Source of the DNA: Aplectana chamaeleonis
Taxonomy: Eukaryota > Nematoda > Chromadorea > Rhabditida > Cosmocercidae
Reading direction: 5' to 3'
Assembly: GCA_029168955.1 (NCBI GenBank)
Contig: JAPDOI010000966.1
Location: 181,418-245,417, forward strand
DNA: 64,000 nt
Under the pieces are notes generated by a model that was not told the origin of the DNA, made no database searches, and saw only the letters and a list, made by a program, of their open reading frames with translations. Below, one piece after another: positions 1-10,054 of the stretch. Both the position numbers and the translations under genes were made by a program. Position 1 is the first letter of the stretch. Every line of letters starts with the position of its first letter.

Positions 1-1742
1 AGTGAGGAACCGCCGACTGAGTCTGAAGTTTTGGATTGTGTCCGGAAAATGAAGAATGGAAAGGCAGGTGGAGATGACAACATCACTGCTGAAATGCTGA
101 AAGCTTCTTCCCTCCGTCTGGGATTCGTGAAATGACCAACACCATCCGTGCCATATGGATGAGCGAAAGGATACCCGATTCGTGGAGACATGCGATCATC
201 GTACCTCTTCACAAGAAGCTATCCGTCACGGATCCTAAGCAACTACAGAGGAATCTCTACTTCGTGTCATGTACAAGGTTTTAGAACGTATCATTCTCGA
301 GCGACTTATCAAACATCGTGAAGGAACGACCAGAGATGAGCAAGCCGGTTTCGACCTGGAAGATCGACCATCGACCAAAGTGTTCGTCGTGAGGAAGAGT
401 AATTGAATCGTGGCAGCGGTTTTCGAAGCCATTACATTGCTTGGCTTTTTTGGACTTTGAAGCCCGCGGTTCGACTCTCCTCATCGTGATCGATTGCTCA
501 ATGCTCTGCGAGCAGATGGAGTCCCGGAAAAGTATGTTCGGTTAATCGAGGATGCATGAACAAAGGAAACAACAGCAGCAGATTCGTACAACCTGTCGGA
601 TTTACGTCAGCTTTCGAGGTGAAAACAGGGAGTAAGGCAAGGAGCCGTTGCCAGGACCTTTTCTTTTCAACTTCGCCGTTGATGACATCATGCGTAGAGT
701 TGCAGAACAGTTTCCTGCGAGATGTGATCCTAACACCATCAGGACGCTCCCTTTGTCGACCTGGAGTACGCCGACGACATAGTGTTATTCGCTGAAAAAC
801 AACGCAAAACTGCAAAGGATTGTGAACCTCGTTTCGAAGTATGCCGCAGCCCTATGGACTTCTGTCTTCACGTCCCGACAAATGCAAGCAGATGTGGGTC
901 TCTCAGAGGCCTTCAACTGGAGTTTTCTGTGTGGGACGGACAACGTATCGAACTGGTGGACGATTTCGTTATTGATGGGAAGCTGTTTGCTGAAGAACGA
1001 TGGTAGTTATGCAGCTGTGGATATCTGACCAACGATGTGCGAAAGCTACGTCTGCATTCAATTCTCTAACTAAGTGTTTGTGGTCTACCACCATCGCGAA
1101 GGAAAGTCAAGTTGCGCGCTCATACCTATCCGCTATTCCGCCCTATCATGATGTTACGGATCTGGAGAGACGTGGGCAGCACCGAAAACGCAGATGGAAA
1201 GGTTGGATTGCACGGAGAGGGAAGCTTTTTGGAGGCGTTTGCTTGGATATTTCTGGCCGCGTGTATGCCAAAACGAAGACCTTTACGCGAAATCGACGCG
1301 CAGTACATCAACGTTTGACACGAGGGAGGTGCCAGCATCTCCTAACGCCATCTCAGCCAGCATGCAATGGAAAGTCGACTTCGACTGCTCAGGCATATAC
1401 TCAAGAAGAACGCCGGATCGTCTCGCATTTAACACGCTTTAAAGGCTTCCAAATCCTGTCTGCGGAAACGGCCACCTGGGCGTAGGCGAAAGTTCTAGGA
1501 CGGATGTGGTTAAAGAGGATTTAAAGTCACTCGGCATCGAAAGAACAGTTCAGGCGCGATGTTTCGTTTCGCAGGAAATGGAATGACGACTTTGACAGCT
1601 GGATGGAGATATGTGTTCAAATTGTGGCTGAAGACCGCTGAAAAATGGACACGGTTTAATTACTAGGACGGCACACCTCGGTGAAGATGTGGAATGCACC
1701 GCGTCAGGCGAAAGCCAACCGAGTTAAGTCAAGTCATTTTGT
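1..1742 (+). mobile_element. RTE-type non-LTR retrotransposon, 5'-truncated broken copy 1
   Basis: This is the reverse-transcriptase half of a non-LTR retrotransposon, cut by the window edge and broken by frameshifts and stops. Recognisable pieces in order are the fingers region (MKNGKAGGDDNITAEML near 48-105), a segment with ERIPDSW and HAIIVPL near 160-215, the catalytic YADD at 767-778 within EYADDIVLFA, and the thumb/C-terminal part with MERLDCTER and LLGYFWPRVC (about 1190-1270). The 3' end has short AAGTCAAG-like repeats at about 1728-1742, as RTE elements usually end. The same sequence recurs inverted at 15243-16942, and comparison with that copy sets the 3' boundary. No frame is open through the domain, so it is a dead copy. 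The clade (RTE) is assigned from memory of the motifs. Confidence 0.85.
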
Positions 1743-2085
1743 GTCAAATCATTTTTAAAAGATATTATTTCAAGACGTTATTTTTTTATTTTTTATTTTC
1801 CAGATTCTATGGCATTGTGGATTACTCTTTAGCATCGCCAAATCATTACTTTTGCCAGGAAGCTAAACTTCTAAGAAATTTCATGTATTTTTCCCAAAGC
1901 GTTCCCTTTTTGACGGCCGATTTTTGCTTAAAGCGATTCCCATTTTGGAGAGGCCGAAACCTCTCTATGACAGCTTCTAGCTTTCACGCAGATAATAAAA
2001 CCGGTACGAATTGGTGTTGTCTAACTCCTGAAAATTGTGACCCGCAACCATAAAAACGACTCTCGCATTCCTACTGAGACCCCGT
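1743..2085 (+). mobile_element. Left-hand module of a composite repeat family (fold-back-arm derived)
   Basis: AT-rich sequence without a gene. About 1835-2080 matches 28845-29040 (shared landmarks: ATCATTACTTTTGCCA, then a block ending GACCC-CAACCATAA-AAA). Its start also resembles the outer arm of the palindrome at 5130-5200 (TTTTGCCAG then AAATTTCAT-TATTTTTC). In two of these places the module is followed directly by the 42-bp minisatellite, so it looks like the left shoulder of a composite element. Confidence 0.55.
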
Positions 2086-2158
2086 ACACGTTTTGCTACT
2101 TCATGCACACACTTCCAGTGGGGCCCGCATACTTTCTGCGGCTTCCTGCGCACTCCTC
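2086..2158 (+). repeat. Remnant monomers of the 42-bp minisatellite
   Basis: Fewer than two degenerate units (CCGTACACGTTTTGCTAC, then CCCGCATACTTTCTGCGGC and CCTGCGCACTCC) sit between the left module and the right module. The order of modules is the same as around the long arrays further right. Confidence 0.6.
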
Positions 2159-2695
2159 AAATCCTATTTTCCACTAACCGTCTCAAAAAGAGAACAATCT
2201 TGGGCTGAAAGTCATCATCATTAGCTGTGTTGTTTTTCATTAGTTCATTTTCAAAGTTCAGTGAACGTCGGATGTAGCTTTACAATAACATGTTTACATG
2301 TTTTTACCCGTCTTGACCCTCACCTTCGAGGTTCCGCTAAATTTGAGCTTTTAACTCAAAATTGAATTGAGAGCTAGCTGCATCCATTTTCCAGCCTCTC
2401 TAGCAAAAAAATTAGCTTCCTAGCTCAATTTTAAGTAGTCCAACAAGATCGTGAACGCCGTCTGAAAAAGAGGAGATTAACACTTTTTTCGACCAAAAAT
2501 CACGTGGTTTCTCTAATTTTCTTGAGTGCCAAGAAACTGTTCCAAACCATTTTTTGATGGTATACCCAACACACTTTTTACGCTCTTCCCAATGGAGAAA
2601 AAACTGCATTTCCGCAGTCACCCGAACGCCGGTTTTGTAATCGCAGAGTTGCGCGTGGGCGAGTTAAAGCCAATCTGGTGCGCGAAACGCTACCA
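2159..2695 (+). mobile_element. Right-hand ~500-bp module, copy 1
   Basis: Dispersed non-coding repeat. Landmarks are CATTAGTTCATTTT, CAATAACATGTTTACATG, GATCGTGAACGCCGTCTG and, at its end, TCTGGTGCGCG followed by a degenerate hairpin. Matching copies are at 8756-9190 and 9200-9709, with a partial one at 29480-29720. The junction from satellite into this module (CTCCTCAAAT, then AACCGTCTC) recurs at 4385-4475, so module and satellite have travelled together. Confidence 0.7.
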
Positions 2696-2859
2696 GTGTT
2701 CAGCGCGGCAAATAACATTCTCAAGACAGGGTTTGGAGCAGAAACTTGTTTCAATTTTTAGAACCCGCAAATACGGACATTCCGGTTGTTTTTGACCTTC
2801 CGGTCATTTCACTTTGGTAGAGTTCCGAAAACCTGAAAGGGATTTCATAATTATTAGGC
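2696..2859. other. Unassigned spacer between module and array
   Basis: No gene, RNA or clear repeat is visible here; it leads into the first recognisable 42-bp units at about 2860. Confidence 0.4.
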
Positions 2860-4390
2860 GTTCGGCGCACTTCCATATGGGTCCCGTGCACTTTGCTAGG
2901 CGTCCTGCGCACTCCACAGTAAGTCCTGGCACACTTTCTACATCGTCCTGGCTTTCCCAGTGGGGCCCCGGGTTCACACTTTCAACGGGGTCCTGCACAC
3001 TCTCTAGAGTCCCGTACACTTTCTAGCTTGGTCCTGCACCGCACTATCAATCGGGGTCACCTGCACTTCTCTGTGTGAGTCCTGCGCATTCCCACCGGGG
3101 GCTCGCACTCTTTCTACGGCAGTCCTGCGCACTCCCACTATGGTCCCGCACACTTTCTACGGCGTCCTGCAACAATCCCACCTGAGGCCCACACTCTTTC
3201 TGCGGCGTACCTCGCACTCCCACTGTGGTCCCGCACACTTTCTACGGCGTCCTGCGCACTCCCCACCTGGGGGTCCCGCACACTATCTGCGGCGTCCTGC
3301 GCCACCTCCCACTGGGTCCCGCACATTTCTACGGCGTCCCGCGCACACCCATGGTAGTCCCACACCCTCTAACATCGTCCTGGCACCCCCAGTGGGGAGT
3401 GCCCTTTGCACACTTTCTCAACAGGGTCCTGCACTCTCTCTCTCTTTGGAGTCCCACACTTTCTACGGAGTCCTTGCGCACCACCAGTGGTAAATTCTCG
3501 TACACTTTCTACGGGATCCCGTAGGTGTGTACTCCCACTGGGTAACCCTTACCATGGCTACTTCTACGGCGTCCTGCGCATTCCTACCGAGGCCCGCAGC
3601 TCTTTCTGCGGCGTCCTGCGCACTCCCACCAGAAGCTCCCGCACACTTTCTGCGGCGTCCTGAGCACTCCACTACTTATAATGGTCCCGCACACTTTCTA
3701 CGGCGTCCTGCGCCTTCCCGCTGGGGTTCACGCACACTTTCTGCGGCGTCCTGCGCACTCCTACTGGGGTCCCGCATACATTTTCTATGCGGCGTCCTGC
3801 GCACACCCACGGTAAGTCCCGCACTTCTTTCTACATCGTCCTGACACTCCCCAGCGGGGTTCCCGCACACTTTCTACGGCGTCCTGCGCATTCCCACTGG
3901 GGCCCGCACTCTTTCTGCGGCGTCCTGCAGCACTTCATCACTATGGTCCCGCACACTTTCTACGGCATACTGCGCATTTCACCAAGGGGCCCGCACTCTT
4001 TCTGCGGCGTACTCCACTGCACTCCCACTGTGGTCCCTGCACACTCTGACGGTGTCCTGCACACTCCCACTGAGGGCCCGCACTCTTTCTGCGGCGTACT
4101 GCGCACCCCCCACTGGAGTCACGTAGACTTTCTAAGCGCATCCTGCGCATTTCCACACCTGGGGAGTTCCCGCACACTTTCTACGGTGTAAACTTGCGCA
4201 CATTCTGACCGGGGGCCCAGCACTATTCGCTGCGGTAAGGTCCTGCGCACTCCCACTATGGTCTCCGCACACTTTCTACGGCATCCCTGCGTGACTCCCT
4301 ACCAAGCTGGCCCGCACATTTTTTGTGGCGTCCCGCGCACTCCCATTGGGAGCCGCGCACTTTCTGCGGCGTCCTGCGGGCTCCTCAAAT
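2860..4390 (+). repeat. 42-bp minisatellite, block 1
   Basis: About 35 tandem units with a period near 42 bp. The unit has two 21-bp halves: one carries CACACTTTCTACGGCGTCC, the other GCACTCCCACTGGGGTC. Units vary (TCTGCGGCGTC versus TCTACGGCGTC) and many have small indels. Because 42 is 14 codons, several frames stay open for about 100 codons. I take those open frames as artefacts: there is no start context or splice structure, and neighbouring frames on both strands are open as well. Confidence 0.95.
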
Positions 4391-4475
4391 TCGATTCACA
4401 CCAACCGTCTCGAGCAGGGCACAATCTTGGGAGGAAGCTTATCAGTAACCGTGTTCATCTTCATTAGTTCATTCC
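4391..4475 (+). mobile_element. Truncated start of the right-hand module
   Basis: The first ~85 bp of the right-hand module (AACCGTCTC, ACAATCTTGGGAGGAAGC, TTCATTAGTTCATT) follow array block 1 and then run straight into a fold-back palindrome. This is the same array-to-module junction as at about 2155. Confidence 0.65.
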
Positions 4476-5160
4476 TGAAAGTTTAGGTTCCTGGCAAAAA
4501 TAAAGATTTGGCATGGCCATATTTTCAAAAAATTAGAAATATACTCAGTTAAAAGGGGAAGGTAAAGAAAAATGAAAAAAGTTTTGAAATATTCCTGAGA
4601 ACGATTTGGCGTAGAATAATTCGATTTTCGGGAAATGTAGTGAAATAGTTGAAAGTATGATTTGGCAGTCGAGTTTGAACCAACCATTGATAAGAGTTGT
4701 GCAAAATGAGAGCTCGCATTGTATAAGCTTATCCGTAGAACATATCAAAGCAAAATCACGCGTGATATTTAAGAAACAGTTGATTTTACTTCACCATTAA
4801 TACGTGAAGACCGCGGCATTCCAGCCTCCCCGAACGAGCTTTTACTGCCTTGCCTTATCACGTGTGATTTCGCTTCGATATGTCTCTACGGATAAGCTTA
4901 TACAATGCGATCTCTCATTTTGCACAACTCTTTATCAATGGGTCGGTTCAAACTCGACTGCCAAATCATACTTTCAACTATTTTCACTAAGGATTTCCCA
5001 AAAATCTAAATTATTCTACGCCAAATCGTTCTCAGGAATATTTCAAAACTTTTTCATTTTTCTTTACCTTCCCACTTTTAACTACAGTATGTTTCTAATT
5101 TTTCGAAAAAATGGCCATACCAAATCTTTTATTTTTGCCAGAACCTAAACTTTCAGAGCT
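4476..5160. mobile_element. Large fold-back palindrome (~300-bp arms)
   Basis: Two inverted arms, about 4474-4775 and 4850-5157, flank a ~75-bp centre. Matching landmarks on opposite strands include AAGTTTAGGTTC with GAACCTAAACTTT, AACGATTTGGCGTAGAATAA with TTATTCTACGCCAAATCGTT, and the GCATTGTATAAGCTTATCCG region. No transposase frame is present, so it would be a non-autonomous fold-back element. It lies between array blocks 1 and 2 of the 42-bp minisatellite. A related palindrome is at 28300-28890. Confidence 0.85.
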
Positions 5161-5261
5161 TTAAATTTCATTTATTTTTCCTAAAGATTTCTACCTTTCT
5201 AACATGGTTTATGCTCACCTGGTGGTGTTAATTCCAAAGCAAACCCACTGGATGCCCTGCC
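5161..5261 (+). other. Short left shoulder of array block 2
   Basis: About 100 bp from the palindrome's outer arm to the first 42-bp unit. The first half resembles 1850-1910 (AAATTTCAT-TATTTTTC then AAAG). No gene is visible. Confidence 0.4.
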
Positions 5262-8000
5262 CTCTTCCCCCCCATCTATGACGTCCTGCACGCTCCCACT
5301 GATGTCTGCACACTTTCTGCGGCGTTCTTCGCGCACCCATTTTAGGTCCCGAACACTTTCCACGGCGTCCGACGCACTGCTATTTGGGTCCCACACACTT
5401 TCTGAGCGCGTCCGGCGCTGTGGTCCCACACATCTCTTACGGCGTCCTGCTCACTTTTTACGGGTCCCACACTTTCTACGGCGTCCGACGCACTGTTATT
5501 TGGGTCCCGCACACACATTCTACGGCGTCCGGCGCACTGTTATTTGGGTCCCACACACACTTTCTACGGCGTTCCGACGCTTTCTCATTTGGGTCCACAC
5601 ACTTTCTACGGCGTCCTGCGCACTCTCATTTGGGTCCCACACAGTTTCTACGGCGTCTGCGCACTGTTATTTGGGTCCCACACTTTCTACGGCGTTCCTG
5701 CGCGCACCCATTTGGGTCCCAACACTTTCTACGGCGTCCGACGCACTGTTATTTGGGTCCCACACAATTTCTACGGCATTCTGCGCACCCATTTGGGTCC
5801 CAGAACACTTTCCACGGCGTCCGACGCACTGCTATGTTGGTCCCACACAATTTCTGAGGCGGTCCGGCGCACTGTCATTTGGGTCCTGCACACTTTCCAC
5901 GGCGTCCTGACACTGCTTGGCGTCCGCTGCTACGGGCGTCCGGCATGCTGTTCATTTGGGTCCCACACACTTTCTACGGCGTCCTGCTCACTCTTATTTG
6001 GGTCCCTACACACTTTCTACGGCGTGCCGACACTTCGTTTTGGGTCCCACACACACTTTCTACGGCGTCCTGCGCACTCTCATTTAGGTCCCACACGGTT
6101 TCTACACCTGGGTCCGGCACACTGTTGGGTCCCACACACACTTTCTACACGGCGTTCTGCGCGCACCCATTTGGGTCCACACACTTTTCTACGGCGTCCG
6201 ACGCACTGTTATTTGGGTCCCACACACTTTCTACGGCGTCCTGCACGCACTCTCATTTTGGTCCGCACACTTTCTACGGCGTCCGCACGCAGCGTTGTGC
6301 CTGGTCCTTGCACACACTTTCTACGGCGTCTGCGCACACTCATTTTGGGTCCCGCACACTTTCTACGGCGTCCAGCGCAGCACTCCTCATTTGGGTCCCA
6401 CACACTTTCTACGGCGTCCGGCAAGACTCTCAATTTACAGACCCGCACACTTTCTACGGCATCCGACACACTCTCATTCTTGGGTCCTGCACCCTTTCTA
6501 GGGCGTCCGGCGTACTCTTATTTAAGTCCCGCACACACTTTCTACGGCGCATCCGGCGCACTCTCATTTAGGTCCCGCGCACTTTCCACAGCGTCCGGCG
6601 TACTCTCCATTTGGGTTCCCGCACACTTTCTACGGCGTCCTGCGCACACTCATTTAGCCAATGTCCCACACACTTTCATTACGGCGTCCGACGCTGCACT
6701 GTTATTTGGGTCCACACACTTTCTACGGCGTCCTGCGCACTCTCATTTGGTCCCGCACACTTTCTACGGCGTCCGGCGCTGCTGTTATTTGGGTCCCACA
6801 CACTTTCTACGGCATTCTGCGCACACTCATTTGGGTCCGCACACTTTCTACGGCGTCCGGCGCACTGTTATTGGGTCCCACACACTTTCTACGGCATTCT
6901 GCGCACACTCATTTGGGTCCACCGCACTTTCTGACGGCGTCCGGCACACACACTCATTTGGGTCCCACACACTTTCTACGGCGTCCGACCTTCACTGTTA
7001 GGTCCCACACACTTTCTACGGCGTCCTGGCAAGTACACACTCATTTGGTCACACACTTTCTACGGCGTCCGGCACGCACTGTTATTTGGGTCCCACACAC
7101 TTTCTACGGCATTCTGCGCACACTTCATTTGGGTCCCGCACACTTTCTACGGCGTCCGGCACACACTCTCATTTGGGTCACGCACACTTTCATACGGCGT
7201 CAGCGCACTTTCAATTTAGACCCACACACTTTCTACGGCGTGCGGCTCCTTCTCATTTAGGTCCACACACTTTCTACGGCGTCCGGCTATCGCTCTCATT
7301 TGGTTCCCACACACTTTCTACGGCGTCCGGCGTACTCTCATTTGGTTCCCGCACACTTTCTACGGCGTCCGGCGCACCCTCATTGGGTCCTGCACACTTT
7401 CTACGGCGTCCGGCGCCTGCTCTCATTTGGGTCCCGCACACTTTCTAACGGCGTCCGGTGCACTCTCATTTGAGTCCGCACACTTTCTTCGGCGTCAGAC
7501 GCACTGTTGTTGGGTCCCACACATTTTCTACGGCGTCCGACGCACTCTCATTTGGGTCCCACACACTTTCTACGGCGTCCGACGCACTGCTGTTATTGGG
7601 TCCCACACATTTTCTACGGCGTCCTATGCACTCATTTGGGTCCCACACATTTTCTACGGCGTCCTACGCTTTCTCATTTGGGTCCCACACACTTTCTACG
7701 GCGTCCGACGCATACTCTAATTTGGGTCCCACACACTTTCTACGGCGTCCGACATCTGCACTGTTATTTGGGTCCCACACACTTTCTACGGCGTTCTGCG
7801 CACGCACCCATTTGGGTCCCTCACTGTCTTCGGCGTCCGGCACTCTCATTTGAGTCCTGCACACTTTCTACGGCGTTCTGCGCACACCATTTGGGTTCCT
7901 CACACTGTCTACGGCGTCCGACGCACTCTCATTTGAGTCCACACACTTTCTGCGCAGCGTTCTGCGCACACACCCATTTGGGTCTAAGCACGCTCATGCC
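5262..8000 (+). repeat. 42-bp minisatellite, block 2
   Basis: About 65 units of the same satellite, mostly a variant reading CATTTGGGTCCCACACACTT then TCTACGGCGTCCGACGCACT. The period is 42 bp with frequent one- to three-base slips. An open frame of 485 codons (5544-7001, plus) and many shorter ones are translations of the unit (repeating HTFYGVLRTLIWVP-like 14-residue blocks). They shift frame at each slip and have no other gene features, so I do not call a protein. Confidence 0.95.
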
Positions 8001-8280
8001 GATCATTTTTCCGCAGGGCTACCCGTAACCCTCCTTCAGCGGAAATTTTCCAAGTGTCAGCCTGGATATGAGCACATCGTTATAGCCAACCATCATCTTT
8101 GCACAATTTCGACCTCCTCAGCCACTTCCCAGTGGCTTCTCGAAGGCGGTGTGTGAATGACTGCATACCGCTCCTCTCCCTTTATACCCCGCATGTTATG
8201 AGCGTGTGTTATCGTTCGTTATCATGTTTTGTTCAAGAATGATTACGGTAGCCCTGCGGAAAAAATTGTCGGCATGGGCG
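8001..8280. other. Unassigned spacer between array blocks 2 and 3
   Basis: I see no gene, RNA or repeat match here. Confidence 0.4.
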
Positions 8281-8755
8281 TGAATGTATTTGGATCCCGC
8301 AAACTTTCACGGCGTCTTGCTCACTTCCACTTGGTCACCTCACAGTTTTTATGGCGTCCAACGTACTTTCATTTGGGTCGCGTACACTTTCTACGGCGTA
8401 CTGCGCACACCCATTTGGGTCCCGCACACTTTCTACGGCGTCCGACGCTGCTGTTATTTGGGTCCCACACACCTTTCTACGGCGTCCGACTATGCTCCTC
8501 ATTGGGTCCCACACACTTTCTACGGCGTCCGACGCTGCTGTTATTTGGGTCCACACATTTCTACGGCGCGTCCTACGCACCGTTATGTTTGGATCCCACA
8601 CATTTTCTACGGCGTCCGAGCACTGTTATTTGGGTCCACACGCTTTCTACGGCGTTCTGCGCACTCCTACTGGGGTCCGCACACTTTCTACAGCGTCTTG
8701 CGCACCCCTACTGGGGGTTCCGCACACTATTTAAGGCGTTCTGTGGATTTCTTCT
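8281..8755 (+). repeat. 42-bp minisatellite, block 3
   Basis: About 11 units of the same satellite; both block-1 type (CCTACTGGGGTCCGCACACT) and block-2 type (TTATTTGGGTCCCACACA) units are present. The array ends at GGATTTCTTCTGATTCACACC and passes into the right-hand module. Confidence 0.93.
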
Positions 8756-9190
8756 GATTCACACCGTGCGGCGTTCCAAAAAGTACTTCCAAGATCCCGC
8801 CGCATTGATTGAAGCGTTCAATCATAAACAAATGCCTATCAGTGACGGTGTTTATTTCATTAGTTCATTTTTACGAATGAGTAAACGTCGGATGGTTTAT
8901 AATAACATGTTTACGTGTTTTTGTCTTTCTTGACCCTCAATTTTGAGGTTCCACAAAAATTGAGCTACAAACTTCAAATTTTGACAGGAGCTAGGTGCAA
9001 TCATAACCAACTTTCTGGCCAAAAATGAGCTTTCTAGCTCAACGATAAGTGTTCCAACAAGATCGTGTACGCCAACTGAAAAAAAAGGAGATGAACCATT
9101 TTTTCGACCAAAATCACGTGGTTTTGACAATTTTTCTCGAATCTCAGGTAACCATTCCGGACCATTTTTTGAACAGTTATCGAACTTTAT
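8756..9190 (+). mobile_element. Right-hand module, copy 2
   Basis: Matches 2186-2560 with the same landmarks (TTCATTAGTTCATTTTT, AACGTCGGATG, AATAACATGTTTA, CCAACAAGATCGTG, ACCAAAATCACGTGGTTTT). It follows the minisatellite in the same order and orientation as copy 1 and is truncated before the terminal hairpin. Confidence 0.7.
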
Positions 9191-9199
9191 AAAGTATAT

Positions 9200-9709
9200 T
9201 GATCAAAGTCTACAATCTTGGGAGGAAGCCTATCAGTTAGCTGTTTTGATTTTCATTAGTTCATTTTTTTAAGTTCAGTGAAGGTCGGATGGTTTACAAT
9301 AACATGTTTACATGTTTTTACACCGTCTTGACCCTCAATTTTGAGGGTCCGCAAAAATTGAGCTTTCAACTTACAAATTGAATAGGAGCTAGCTGCATCC
9401 ATTTCCAGCCTCCTGCCAAAAAAACTAACTTCCTAGCTCAATTTGAACTGGTTACACAAGATCGTGAACGCCGTCTGAAAAAAAAGGAGATTAACAGTTT
9501 TTCGACCAAAACCACGTGGTTTTCTCCATTTTTCTCGAGTGCCAAGATACCACTCCAAACAATTTTCTGGCACACACACCAACTTTTTACGCTCTTTCCA
9601 ATGAAGAAATAACCGCATCTCCACAGTTATTCTAAACGCTGATTTCGGAATCGCAGAGTTGCGCATGGGTGAGTTAAAGCCAAATCTGGTGCGCGCTTCG
9701 CGCGCACCA
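9200..9709 (+). mobile_element. Right-hand module, copy 3, ending in a perfect hairpin
   Basis: Nearly full copy of the module (ACAATCTTGGGAGGAAGCC, CATTAGTTCATTTTTTTAAG, GATCGTGAACGCCGTCTG). It is tandem to copy 2 with no satellite between. Its right end is the hairpin at 9687-9709, diverged but still visible at the end of copy 1. A hairpin at a fixed end suggests a functional element terminus. Confidence 0.7.
9687..9709. other. Perfect 10-bp stem, TTC-loop hairpin
   Basis: TGGTGCGCGC, loop TTC, GCGCGCACCA. Read on the minus strand the loop core is GCGAAGC, a sequence known to form an unusually stable DNA mini-hairpin. It ends the right-hand module. Confidence 0.85.
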
Positions 9710-9913
9710 CAATTAGTACAGCAGCGGGAGAGCCTCTACGAGAGCAGCAAGTTATATCGAAACAACTTTAAAAACTATAGCAATTGTTAATCTTAAACAA
9801 AGTGATGAGAGAATAATAGATCCTCACAATGTATTTGGAGCATAACTGACCACATTCAAGATCAGAATAGGGAAAAATCCCACAGCTATGGGCAGGATCA
9901 TGGCAGATAACAG

Positions 9914-10054
9914 CTAGGGGTCGTTTATACTCCATGATCAAGCGGCGCGGCACAGTGCATTTCTGCAATATTGATAACGCGGCGCGGCACGATTGATATT
10001 GTAGAATTGCACTTTGCCAGCCTCTCGGCGGCGGAGAGTATAAACGGCCCCTAA
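9914..10054. mobile_element. TA-flanked palindromic MITE, ~140 bp
   Basis: Left end TAGGGGTCGTTTATACTC and right end GTATAAACGGCCCCTA are inverted repeats. Internally GCGGCGCGGCAC occurs twice, giving a foldable structure. The TA at both ends fits the target preference of Tc1/mariner-type transposases. No coding capacity. Confidence 0.8.

Noticed and set aside
2860..2880. TTAGGC nematode telomere repeat
   Set aside because: Isolated TTAGGC words occur (2857, 25032) but there is no tandem array.
5544..7001. 485-codon open frame as a repeat protein gene
   Set aside because: It is minisatellite read in a 14-codon period. Parallel frames are open too, indels change the frame, and there is no start, intron or non-repeat domain.
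2860..8755. CRISPR-like array of regular repeats
   Set aside because: The units are direct tandem minisatellite copies without unique spacers, in a eukaryotic context with no cas genes.
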